Part shown: in pieces, positions 43,927 through 51,925 of the stretch | Position numbering within the stretch: position 1 is the stretch's first letter | How the letters are laid out: each line of letters begins with the position of its first letter | Source: Mycobacterium sp. MFM001 | GTDB lineage: Bacteria; Actinomycetota; Actinomycetes; Mycobacteriales; Mycobacteriaceae | Assembly (NCBI RefSeq): GCF_003402475.1 | Contig: NZ_BFAB01000007.1 | Span: forward strand, 281,054-345,053 | Length of the DNA stretch: 64,000 nt | Reading direction: 5' to 3' | The notes under the pieces: generated by a model | Seen by the model: the letters and a program-made list of their open reading frames with translations, nothing else | Told to the model about the DNA's origin: nothing | The model's database searches: none | Program-made: the position numbers and the translations under genes

Positions 43927-44232
43927 ATGAAGCGTGATGAGTTGTTCGCCTCGATCGAGGCGGCGCGCCCCGGTCGCGATGACATCGTGTATCTCGCGCG
44001 GCGTGGCGACGAATACGAGTGGCGGATGGTGCCCGTGGACGGCGTGATCGCCGATCTTCGGCCCGCGGTTGAGCCCGATGTGTGGATGTCGCTCTCCGCG
44101 GAGTGGCCCGTCGACGACCCGCAACAGTTGCAAGCGTTCTTCGACGATCTGCTCGCCGAGCTGGAGTCGATGGCCGTCCATACCGATCGATGCCGCTGGC
44201 CGATCGACGACCCGTGGCCGCACACCCACTGA
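43927..44232 (+). CDS. Conserved-looking small acidic protein of the hydrogenase island
   Basis: A 101-residue acidic protein beginning MKRDELFASIEAARPGRDD and containing YLARRGDEYEWRMVPVDG and DDPQQLQAFFDDLLAELES, with a Trp- and His-containing end DDPWPHTH. No family is recognised. It starts a rightward group of four closely spaced genes; the next begins 11 nt downstream. Ordinary coding composition and operon placement support it. Confidence 0.65.
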   Translation: MKRDELFASIEAARPGRDDIVYLARRGDEYEWRMVPVDGVIADLRPAVEPDVWMSLSAEWPVDDPQQLQAFFDDLLAELESMAVHTDRCRWPIDDPWPHTH

Positions 44233-44243
44233 TCGGGGCCACC

Positions 44244-45314
44244 ATGGACTACCGGATTACTCCCGACGACCGCGCTCGGTTCAAACGCTGCCGGCGACAG
44301 TGGGATTTCGCGTCGCCGCACCGCCGCGGACTTGAGCCCATCGGCGCCGTCGATGCCGCCTTGCCGGCCGCGCTCAACGACGCGCTTGCCGTCTACTACT
44401 ACCCGGGCACCTGGGACTGGCCACATGAATTGAAGCAATCGCTGGTGCACAAGGCCGCCAAACGCGCACTCGACGACGCCTGCGCAACCGACCAGCTGCC
44501 GACCGTGACGGCGCTGCTCGACACCTACGACGCCTGGGCGCGCACCGTCGACGACTTCGCGCCCATCAAGATCGGCCATGACGTTCAAGGCCTGGTGCCC
44601 GATCCGCGCGATCCGGACCGCGGGTTGGTGACCGCGGACGGATTGCCGGTGATCTACACCTGCCGGATCGATCTGCTGGCGGTCGACGCCGCCGACGAGT
44701 ACTGGGTAGTGCGCCACCAGATAGTTGAGGAATGGCAGGAGCTGGACGCGTTGATTCGGGACGAGGCGGCGGTCGCAGGCTGTTGGGCCTGGGAACGCGA
44801 ATACCTGGGAATGGAGATCGTGGGCACGATCCATAACGAGGTGCGCATCCACGGCCCGCTCGACCCGGCTGGTTCCGATCGCGCCACGAACGGGGTGTCG
44901 ACACGGGTTCGTCAAAGCGAGCCCAGCGGCGGCGGTCGGGCGATCCCGCAGCACAGGCGGCACTCGGCGCGGGCGAAACGAGCCGACGAGCCAAACCGCG
45001 TCCGGCAGTGCACCGCGGCCCTGCTGCGGCGGACCCACATCCGCCGCAGTCGTGCCGAGATCGGAGCGGTCGGCACGTTGATCGGTGCCGAGGCCGTCGA
45101 CATGACCAGTGACCCGGCGATCTACCCGACGTTCGCCCCCCACTGCCAGTCGTGCGAATTCAGCGGTCCGTGCCTGGCACAAACCGAGGGAGCCGACCCC
45201 GAACCCCTGCTGGCCCAACGGTTTCGCCGGCACCCGGCCGACGATCCGCGCAGGCCCCGGCTGGGCCAGTCGACGTGGGGCTTCGGCAGGGGAGCCGCAC
45301 CACCCACGTGGTGA
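44244..45314 (+). CDS. PD-(D/E)XK/Cas4-like protein with a predicted 4Fe-4S site, probably not a nuclease
   Basis: A 356-residue protein. C16 near the N-terminus (FKRCRRQWDF) and C301, C304, C310 near the C-terminus (HCQSCEFSGPC) reproduce the split Cx2Cx5C iron-sulfur pattern of Cas4 and AddB nucleases. The motif-II aspartate is present as D143 (CRIDLLAV). The following strand reads WVVRHQIV (154-161), so the expected acidic-x-Lys catalytic pair is R-H-Q and activity is doubtful. There are no CRISPR or recombination genes nearby, and the gene sits divergently beside hypAB, so an Fe-S or redox role in hydrogenase function is possible. Confidence 0.75.
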   Translation: MDYRITPDDRARFKRCRRQWDFASPHRRGLEPIGAVDAALPAALNDALAVYYYPGTWDWPHELKQSLVHKAAKRALDDACATDQLPTVTALLDTYDAWARTVDDFAPIKIGHDVQGLVPDPRDPDRGLVTADGLPVIYTCRIDLLAVDAADEYWVVRHQIVEEWQELDALIRDEAAVAGCWAWEREYLGMEIVGTIHNEVRIHGPLDPAGSDRATNGVSTRVRQSEPSGGGRAIPQHRRHSARAKRADEPNRVRQCTAALLRRTHIRRSRAEIGAVGTLIGAEAVDMTSDPAIYPTFAPHCQSCEFSGPCLAQTEGADPEPLLAQRFRRHPADDPRRPRLGQSTWGFGRGAAPPTW

Positions 45315-45427
45315 ATACGCACCGATTGTGACCAATGTCAACGGCCGAATGTGACCGGCGCCATTGCCGGTCGCAGCTCTGACCACCCACCCTGACCCGA
45401 TCGACATCTTTGTTCAGGGGAGAACCG

Positions 45428-45670
45428 GTGGCCATGGAGCCAAGTCATGTGGCGTTTGCCTACGACCTGACCCTCGATGAGGCACGTCGGCGTGCCGCCG
45501 TCCTCGAGGCGATCGGGGACGACTGGGACCCGGTCGAGGTGCTTGCCGAAGAGGAACGCGCCTACGCGATGCTGTACTCCGGCCTCGACGACGAACAGCA
45601 GCGTCTCTACGACGAGCTGGTGGTCGCCGGAGTGCTTCCGGATCGGAGGACCGGGCATGTTCCCGATTGA
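45428..45670 (+). CDS. Small hydrogenase-island protein (DUF6400-like)
   Basis: An 80-residue acidic helical protein with the line FAYDLTLDEARRRAAVLEAI, then DDWDPVEVLAEEERAYAMLY and SGLDDEQQRLYDELV. From memory it resembles DUF6400, a small family near actinobacterial hydrogenase genes. The GTG at 45428 is used because GGGGAG lies 6 nt upstream; an ATG two codons later is also possible. It overlaps the following cysteine-rich gene by 14 nt. Confidence 0.7.
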   Translation: MAMEPSHVAFAYDLTLDEARRRAAVLEAIGDDWDPVEVLAEEERAYAMLYSGLDDEQQRLYDELVVAGVLPDRRTGHVPD

Positions 45671-45878
45671 TCCCACCGCCGATCGGAGTCGCCGCGCCTG
45701 GTTCGGCTGCCCGCAGTGCAAGCACGGCGCGGGTTGCACCGAGTGCCAGAGCACCCGCAACTGCCGTGACCACTGGCAGTACCTGTTGAGCAACCAGGCG
45801 TGGCTGCTGCATCTGCAATGCCCTGACTGCGGCCATCTGTGGTCGATCGACAGTCGGTCGTCGACCCGCGCCGCCTAA
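45657..45878 (+). CDS. Cysteine-rich small protein
   Basis: A 73-residue protein with paired cysteines C18-PQ-C21, C27-TE-C30 and C55-PD-C58 plus C36, in WFGCPQCKHGAGCTECQS and LQCPDCGHLW. This could bind zinc (two ribbons) or an iron-sulfur cluster. GGAGGA stands 6 nt before the ATG. It ends the rightward group of the island; the next gene converges 7 nt away. No family is recognised. Confidence 0.7.
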   Translation: MFPIDPTADRSRRAWFGCPQCKHGAGCTECQSTRNCRDHWQYLLSNQAWLLHLQCPDCGHLWSIDSRSSTRAA

Positions 45879-45885
45879 CCCGGCA

Positions 45886-47004
45886 TCAACCGCGGAAGGT
45901 GATCAGCGGGATCGCCATCTCAGCCGCGGTGGCGGCGCCGTGGAAGCCCACCAGCCGCGCCACTTCCGGTGGCTCATGATCGGTGGCCAGCACCGCGGTG
46001 TCGTCGGTGCACGTGACGACGACGTCGCCGATCCGCCGCAGGTGCTCGGGGCGCACCGGTCCGAACAACCCGGCCGCCACCGCGTGGTCGCGGCTGTACA
46101 CCTCGGCGCGGCCGGCCAGCAGTTCGCTCCACGCGGCGACCACGTCGGGCGTCGCGCCCTCGACGGTATGTAGGTAGCGCACCCGCGGGTCCCCGGCCAC
46201 CGCACGCACACCTGCGGCCAGCCGCCGGTCGGCATCGAGGTCGACGCGCGCGGCCGACGGCACGTTCAGCCCGCCGTGGTCGGCGGTGACCAGCAGCGCC
46301 GCGTCGGGCGGCAGCGCCTCGACCAGCCGCGTCAGCAGCGCGTCGACATCGGCCGCCGCAGCGTGCCACTCGGGCGAGCCGATACCGCACAGATGCGCGG
46401 CGGTGTCGAGTTGCGCGGTGTAGCCGTACACCAGGCCCGGTCCCGCGGCCAGGACATCGGCTAGGCGCCCGGCGTAATCGTCGTTCGGGACCGTCGCGTG
46501 GAACTTCGCGCCCCGGTAGGCCGCCTCGGTGAGGCCGCTGCCGATGAAGTGGGCCGGCAGCACGGCCCGCGCACTCAGGCCGGCCCGACGCAGCCGCTCG
46601 AACCAGGTCGGGACCGGCTGCCATGCCGCGGGTGGAGGATCGTCGCGCCAGAAGATGTGGTTCAGCACCCGGTCGGAGTCGGGCAGCTTAACGGTGAAGC
46701 CCAGGATGCCGTGCTCGCCGGGTGGCACCCCGGTGCCCAGAGACACCAGGCTGGTCGGCGTCGTCGACGGGAATGTGCAGGCCAGCTCGTCGAGCCGGCC
46801 GGTTTCCCCGGCCAGCATCGACGCAAGAAGCGGAGCGTCCGCGGCCAACTCCGGCAGCAGGTGCCAGCCCATCCCGTCGACCAGCACCACCGCGACGCGA
46901 CGCACCTCGCCGACCCGCTCGGTCAGACCCAACGCGTCGACCGCATCCGGTGCCCCGAGCAGGGCAGCGGCGGCAGGCAGCACGTCGCAGATGGAACCGA
47001 CCAT
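45886..47004 (-). CDS. Alkaline-phosphatase-superfamily phosphodiesterase/nucleotide pyrophosphatase
   Basis: A 372-residue soluble enzyme of the type I phosphodiesterase/NPP fold. The metal-binding aspartate lies in VAVVLVDGMGWHLL, the nucleophile threonine in ACTFPSTTPTSLVSL, and further ligands in GYTAQLDTAAHLCG and LLVTADHGGLN. There is no signal peptide. The substrate is unknown. The ATG at 47004 is only 49 nt from the divergent Fur-family start. Confidence 0.9.
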   Translation of the reverse strand: MVGSICDVLPAAAALLGAPDAVDALGLTERVGEVRRVAVVLVDGMGWHLLPELAADAPLLASMLAGETGRLDELACTFPSTTPTSLVSLGTGVPPGEHGILGFTVKLPDSDRVLNHIFWRDDPPPAAWQPVPTWFERLRRAGLSARAVLPAHFIGSGLTEAAYRGAKFHATVPNDDYAGRLADVLAAGPGLVYGYTAQLDTAAHLCGIGSPEWHAAAADVDALLTRLVEALPPDAALLVTADHGGLNVPSAARVDLDADRRLAAGVRAVAGDPRVRYLHTVEGATPDVVAAWSELLAGRAEVYSRDHAVAAGLFGPVRPEHLRRIGDVVVTCTDDTAVLATDHEPPEVARLVGFHGAATAAEMAIPLITFRG

Positions 47005-47053
47005 GACGGTCAGTCTGGCAGCCGCGCCGCGCGTCCTGCGCGATACTGGATGG

Positions 47054-47530
47054 GTGACCAGGCCATCGGCGTTGGACCCGGCCGTCACCGAGCGGATCGG
47101 CGAGCTGCTGCGCGCGCACGGGCTGCGGCGAATGGCGTCGCGGATCGCGGTGCTGGCGGTGCTCGAGCCGGTCCACGGCCATCTCTCGGTGGCCGAGATC
47201 GACCAGCGGCTGCGGGACTGCCTGCCCGCCGGCGAGCCGCCACCGGACCTGGCGACGATCTATCGCACGGTGACCACCCTTGTCGACCAGGGTGTGCTGC
47301 ATGCGCTGACTCTCGAAAGCGGCGTCACCACTTACGGTTTGGCCACCGACCCGCACCATCACGCGGTGTGCACGCGCTGCGGCGCGATCATCGAAGTGCC
47401 GGCGCAGCAGCTGACCTCAGCGCTGGAGCATGCGATGGCGGGCAGTTCGTTCACGCTGTCGGAGCGGGCCGGCCTGACCCTGCACGGCCTGTGCCCGCAA
47501 TGCCAGGCCGACTCAGCGCAACCCGAGTAG
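47054..47530 (+). CDS. Fur-family metal-dependent repressor (possible Nur)
   Basis: A 158-residue Fur-superfamily regulator. A winged helix (RMASRIAVLAVLEPVHGHLS, DLATIYRTVTTLVDQGVL) is followed by the dimerisation domain with a metal-binding H101-H-H103 and a structural zinc site C106-TR-C109 and C147-PQ-C150. Sequence alone cannot separate Fur, Zur and Nur. It lies at the far end of the hydrogenase island from nicT, whose promoter has a Nur-like array, so nickel sensing is a reasonable hypothesis. The stop overlaps the convergent mtr gene. Confidence 0.88.
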   Translation: MTRPSALDPAVTERIGELLRAHGLRRMASRIAVLAVLEPVHGHLSVAEIDQRLRDCLPAGEPPPDLATIYRTVTTLVDQGVLHALTLESGVTTYGLATDPHHHAVCTRCGAIIEVPAQQLTSALEHAMAGSSFTLSERAGLTLHGLCPQCQADSAQPE

Positions 47531-48892
47531 CGCGTTCTCCACGACCTCCGCCAGCGCCGGGTGAATCCAGTACTGGCCGCGGGCCATCTTGTGGGCAGGC
47601 AGCCCGAAGCTCATTGCCTGAATCAGCGGCTGAATGATCGACGACGCCTGGTAGCCCATGATGTGTGCGCCCAGCAGCCGGCCGGTACCGCATTCGGCGA
47701 CGAGCTTGACAATGCCGGTGGTGTCCTCCATCGCCCAGCCGTACGCCACGTCGCCATAGTCCTGGATCTTCACCGACACGTCGAAACCCTTTGCAACAGC
47801 CTGGTTTTCGGTCAGACCCACGCTGGCGATCTGCGGGTCGGTGAACACCGCGGACGGAACGTAGCGGTGGTCGGTGGCCACCATCGCCTCGGTGTCGTCC
47901 CAGTCGCAGAGCAGATTGTGTTGCACGACGCGGGCCTCGTGGTTGGCGACGTGCTTGAGCTCGTACGGCGACGACACGTCGCCCAGCGCGAAAACACCAC
48001 GCGCCGAGGTCCGTTGGTATTCGTCGACCACCACCCGGCTGCCCGCGATCTCGATGCCGGCCTGCTCGGCGTCCAGCAGATCACCGTTGGGTTTGCGACC
48101 GGTGGCCACCAGCACGGCGTCGGCGCTCAGCGTCGAGCCGTCGTCGAGCTCCAGCACGATCTGCGAGCCCTGGTGATGCGCTCCGACGACGTTGCGCTGC
48201 GTGCGCAACTCCCATTTGGTCGACGCGATGCGGGTAAACCGTTCGCACAGCGTGTCATCGAGGTGCCGCAGCAGCGTGCCGCCCCGGATCACCAGCGTGA
48301 TCCGGACACCCAGTGCGGAGAAGATATGCGCGAATTCGGCTGCCACAAAACCGCCGCCGATGATCACCAGATGCTCAGGCAACTCGGCGATCCGCATGAT
48401 CGTGTCGCTGGTGTGGTGCTCGACGCCGCACTCGAGCACGGCCGGCGGTGCGACGGGCCGCGATCCGGCCGCGATCACGACCTGGTCGGCGGTGAACTCG
48501 TCGCCGTCATCGGTGCGCAGCAGGTAGCGCCCGTCCGGCTGGACCGGCCCGAATCTCGTGTGCCGGCCATAGACGTCGACGTTGGGGGAGGACCGTCGGT
48601 AGTCTTCGCCGCTGATCCCGATCGGGTCGATGCGCCCGAAGATGCGCGAGACGATGTCGTCCCAGCGCACCCGGTCGATGTGCGCGTCGACGCCGTAACG
48701 GGCGGCGTCGCGGACGGTTTGGGCGACCTCGGCGGCGTAGACGAACATCTTGGTGGGGATGCATCCCACGTTGAGGCAGGTGCCGCCGAAGGTGCCCTGC
48801 TCGCAGATCGCGACGCGCTTGCCGGCGTAGCGCTCGTCGAGAATGCTGTTGCCCGAACCGGTTCCGATGATCGCGAGGTCGTAGGTTTCCAT
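47513..48892 (-). CDS. mtr: Mycothione reductase
   Basis: A 459-residue FAD- and NADPH-dependent disulfide reductase that regenerates mycothiol. The redox-active pair is C39/C44 in GGTCLNVGCIPTK, the FAD motif is GTGSGNS near residue 10, and the NADPH motif is IIGGGFVAAEFA. The C-terminal interface has the active-site His in YWIHPALAEVVENAL. It marks the right boundary of the hydrogenase island; in M. tuberculosis it is next to nicT. Confidence 0.96.
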   Translation of the reverse strand: METYDLAIIGTGSGNSILDERYAGKRVAICEQGTFGGTCLNVGCIPTKMFVYAAEVAQTVRDAARYGVDAHIDRVRWDDIVSRIFGRIDPIGISGEDYRRSSPNVDVYGRHTRFGPVQPDGRYLLRTDDGDEFTADQVVIAAGSRPVAPPAVLECGVEHHTSDTIMRIAELPEHLVIIGGGFVAAEFAHIFSALGVRITLVIRGGTLLRHLDDTLCERFTRIASTKWELRTQRNVVGAHHQGSQIVLELDDGSTLSADAVLVATGRKPNGDLLDAEQAGIEIAGSRVVVDEYQRTSARGVFALGDVSSPYELKHVANHEARVVQHNLLCDWDDTEAMVATDHRYVPSAVFTDPQIASVGLTENQAVAKGFDVSVKIQDYGDVAYGWAMEDTTGIVKLVAECGTGRLLGAHIMGYQASSIIQPLIQAMSFGLPAHKMARGQYWIHPALAEVVENALLGLR

Positions 48893-48905
48893 CCTTCATC
48901 CATTC

Positions 48906-49895
48906 TCAAGACTGGGCGGGTTGAGTGGCGCCGACATAGTCGTCCAGCCAGAGGTCCAGCTGACGGTACGCGGCCTGCCGCGGCTCCGGCATGGACAAAA
49001 ACACGTCGTGCTTGGCGTCTTTGATCGGGACGACGGTGCTGCGGTTACCGATGCAGCCGGCCCACCGGGAGATCTGGGTGACGTCGAGAACCGCGTCGCC
49101 GCATTGCAGCTCGACCGAATCGGCGTCCTCGGCCACGCTGTGATCCGAACGCAGAATCAGGTTGGGCACACCCACGTCGAGCCCGCGGTGCAGCCGCGCC
49201 TGTCCGCGCCGCACGGCGTGCAGCCAGCCGAACGTGATCGGGAAGCCGCCCAGCGGCTTCCAGGCCAGGTCGTAGTCGAACTCGCCGTGGTAGTCGCGGT
49301 GCAGGCTGGCCCCGTACCCACCCGGGCCGGGCGCCCGGGCCACCCGCCACTTGGCCACCCGCGCGATCGCGGCGATCAGCGCCGCGGTCAGCGGCCAGCG
49401 CACCACCGCCGGCCCGGGCAGATCCAGCAACGGGCTGTTGAGTACCAGGCCGCCGACGCCGGCCTGCTCGGTCGCGCCGCGCCGACGCAGCCGGTCCAGC
49501 CACAGCGACACGATCAGCCCGCCGGTGGAATGGCCGTACACCAGCACCCGGTTGGCGTGCTCACCGATGACCGTCAGCGCGTTTTCGAGCTCGGCGTCGT
49601 AGCGGGCCAGCTCGGTGGTGAAGTGCGGTGTTTGCCCGGCCCGCCGCGACCGCCCGCATTTCTGCAGGTCCAGCGCATAGAAGGCGAAACCGCGGTCGGC
49701 GAAGCGGTCGGCCAGCGCGGTGTGGAAGAAGTAGTCGGTGTAGCCGTGCACGGCCAGCACGGCATGGGACGCCGGCGCGGCGTCGCCGCGGCGCACCAGG
49801 GTCGCTACAAGCTCGCCCTCGCCGTCGGGATCCGGCCCCAGCTCGATGGTGTGCTGCCAGTAACCGGGCAGGACATCGCGCTGCCAGCCAGTCAC
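48906..49895 (-). CDS. Alpha/beta hydrolase, lysophospholipase-like (Rv2854-like)
   Basis: A 329-residue serine hydrolase. The nucleophile elbow is GHSTGG (VLVYGHSTGGLIVSLW), the oxyanion region HGYTDYFF, and the acid and His lie in LILRSDHSVAED and IKDAKHDVFLSM. It is similar to the monoacylglycerol-lipase/PldB group. It has no signal peptide. The GTG at 49895 is used (VTGWQRDVLPG); the long upstream extension overlaps the mqo promoter. It precedes mtr on the same strand by 13 nt. Confidence 0.87.
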   Translation of the reverse strand: MTGWQRDVLPGYWQHTIELGPDPDGEGELVATLVRRGDAAPASHAVLAVHGYTDYFFHTALADRFADRGFAFYALDLQKCGRSRRAGQTPHFTTELARYDAELENALTVIGEHANRVLVYGHSTGGLIVSLWLDRLRRRGATEQAGVGGLVLNSPLLDLPGPAVVRWPLTAALIAAIARVAKWRVARAPGPGGYGASLHRDYHGEFDYDLAWKPLGGFPITFGWLHAVRRGQARLHRGLDVGVPNLILRSDHSVAEDADSVELQCGDAVLDVTQISRWAGCIGNRSTVVPIKDAKHDVFLSMPEPRQAAYRQLDLWLDDYVGATQPAQS

Positions 49896-49955
49896 GTTCG
49901 CCAGCTTAAAGCGTGCTCGATCGTGCCCGACCCGGCCGGGATAACCTGAGGACCA

Positions 49956-51401
49956 ATGACCATGACCGCGAAGACCGACGTCGTGCTGGTGGGCGCGGGC
50001 ATCATGAGCGCCACGCTGGGCGCGTTGCTGCGGCGGCTGGAACCGGACTGGTCCATCACGATCGTCGAGCGTCTCGATCACGCCGCCGCCGAAAGCAGCG
50101 CCGCATGGAACAACGCCGGTACCGGCCACTCCGGGCTGTGCGAGCTGTTCTACACACCCGAGCGGCCGGACGGCTCGATCGACGTCACCAAGGCGGTGCG
50201 GGTCAACGAGCAGTTCCAGGTCACCCGCCAGTTCTGGGCGTACGCGGTGGAGAACGGCATCCTGTCCGACGCGCGCGAGTTCCTCAACCCGATCCCGCAC
50301 GTCAGCTTCGTAGAGGGCGCGCAACGGGTCGACTACCTACGGCGCCGCCGGGAGGCCCTGGCCGCCAACCCGCTGTTCGCCCACACCGAATTCGTCACCG
50401 GCGCCGACGAGTTCGCCCGCCGGCTGCCGTTGATGGCGGCGGGACGCGAGTTCACCGAGCCGGTGGCGCTCAACTGGGCCGCCGATGGCACCGACGTCGA
50501 CTTCGGGGTGCTGGCCAGCCAGCTCATCGACTACGCCGTGCAGGGCGGCGCCACCGCGCTGTTTGGCCACGAGGTGCGCAACATCTCCTACGACGGCGGC
50601 TGGACGCTGACGATCCGCGACCGTCGCAGTGGCGAAAACCGCAACCTGAACACCAAATTCGTTTTCGTCGGTGCCGGCGGCGACGCGCTGCGGCTGTTGC
50701 AGCGAGCCGACATCACAGAGGTCAGGGGATTCGGCGGCTTCCCGATCGGCGGGCAATTCTTGCGGAGCCGGCAATTTGTCGACGCGCACCGGGCCAAGGT
50801 GTACGGCCTTCCCGCGCCCGGCGCGCCGGGGATCACCGCCCCGCATCTGGATGCGCGGATCGTCGACGGCACGTCGTGGTTGCTGTTCGGCCCGTTCGCC
50901 AGCTGGTCACCGAGGTTCCTCAAGCAGGGCCGGGTCACCGATCTGCCGCGCTCGGTGCGACCGGACAACCTTGTGTCGTTGCTGCGAGTGGGCGTGCGCG
51001 AGCGCCGACTGGTGAACTACCTGATCGGCCAGCTGCGCCTGTCGCAGTCCGACCGGATGGACGCGCTGCGCGAATTCGCACCCAGCGCAACGGATTCCGA
51101 CTGGGAGTTGGTGACGGCCGGCCAACGCGTGCAGGTGATCCGGCGCGGCGGACTCGAATTCGACACCACGGTCCTGACTTCCGCCGACGGCAGCATCGCG
51201 GGCCTGCTCGGGGCGTCGCCCGGAGCGTCGACGGCGGTGTCGGCAATGCTGGAGGTGCTGGAGCGCTGCTTCGCCGACCGCTACCAGGCGTGGCTGCCGA
51301 CCCTCAAGGACATGGTGCCGTCGCTGGGGGCTACGTTGTCGCGCGAGCCGGCGCTGTTCGAGGAGGTGTGGTCGTGGGGCAGCAGGGTGTTGGGCTTATG
51401 A
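49956..51401 (+). CDS. mqo: Malate:quinone oxidoreductase
   Basis: A 481-residue membrane-peripheral FAD enzyme oxidising malate to oxaloacetate and passing electrons to menaquinone. The FAD motif is [13 protein letters not shown] (residues 10-22), and [20 protein letters not shown] and [11 protein letters not shown] are characteristic. The ATG has GAGG upstream. The stop overlaps the next gene (ATGA). Confidence 0.95.
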   Translation: MTMTAKTDVVLVGAGIMSATLGALLRRLEPDWSITIVERLDHAAAESSAAWNNAGTGHSGLCELFYTPERPDGSIDVTKAVRVNEQFQVTRQFWAYAVENGILSDAREFLNPIPHVSFVEGAQRVDYLRRRREALAANPLFAHTEFVTGADEFARRLPLMAAGREFTEPVALNWAADGTDVDFGVLASQLIDYAVQGGATALFGHEVRNISYDGGWTLTIRDRRSGENRNLNTKFVFVGAGGDALRLLQRADITEVRGFGGFPIGGQFLRSRQFVDAHRAKVYGLPAPGAPGITAPHLDARIVDGTSWLLFGPFASWSPRFLKQGRVTDLPRSVRPDNLVSLLRVGVRERRLVNYLIGQLRLSQSDRMDALREFAPSATDSDWELVTAGQRVQVIRRGGLEFDTTVLTSADGSIAGLLGASPGASTAVSAMLEVLERCFADRYQAWLPTLKDMVPSLGATLSREPALFEEVWSWGSRVLGL

Positions 51402-51925
51402 CGGTCTCGCTGCGCCGCGCGTGGGCCAAAGACCTTGACGCGCCGACCCTTTACGAATTGCTCAAACTGCGGGTGGAGGTGTTCGTCGTGGAGCAGGCCT
51501 GCCCGTATCCGGAACTGGACGGCCGCGATCTGCTGGCGGAAACGCGGCATTTCTGGCTGGAAGCCCCCGACGGAGAAGTGATCTGCACGTTGCGGCTGAT
51601 GGAAGAGCACGCCGGCGGCGAGAAGGCGTTCCGGCTCGGGCGGCTGTGCACCAAGCGCCGCGCGCGCGGCCAAGGCCACACCACTCGGCTGCTGCGCGCC
51701 GCGTTGGCGGAGGTCGGCGACTATCCGTGCCGCATCGACGCGCAGGCCTACCTGGCGGACATGTACGCCCAGCACGGCTTCGTCCGCGACGGCGACGATT
51801 TCGTCGAGGACGGCATCCCGCATGTGCCGATGCTCAAGCCAGGTAGCCCGCCTCCTCCTCAGGCCGTTCCACGGCCTGCATCGTCGGCGGGCGAGCCAGG
51901 TAGCGGCGCGGAGGCCCACCCGTGA
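51398..51925 (+). CDS. GNAT-family acetyltransferase (ElaA-like)
   Basis: A 175-residue GNAT protein of the ElaA type: [20 protein letters not shown] with the conserved [15 protein letters not shown] region, and the acetyl-CoA loop [18 protein letters not shown]. The last 30 residues are Pro/Gly/Ser-rich and probably disordered. It is coupled to mqo by a 4-nt overlap and to the chelatase-like gene by another. Substrate is unknown. Confidence 0.88.
   Translation: MTVSLRRAWAKDLDAPTLYELLKLRVEVFVVEQACPYPELDGRDLLAETRHFWLEAPDGEVICTLRLMEEHAGGEKAFRLGRLCTKRRARGQGHTTRLLRAALAEVGDYPCRIDAQAYLADMYAQHGFVRDGDDFVEDGIPHVPMLKPGSPPPPQAVPRPASSAGEPGSGAEAHP

Noticed and set aside
44244..45314. Cas4 of a CRISPR-Cas system
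   Set aside because: No CRISPR repeats, cas1 or cas2 are present and the catalytic lysine appears lost.
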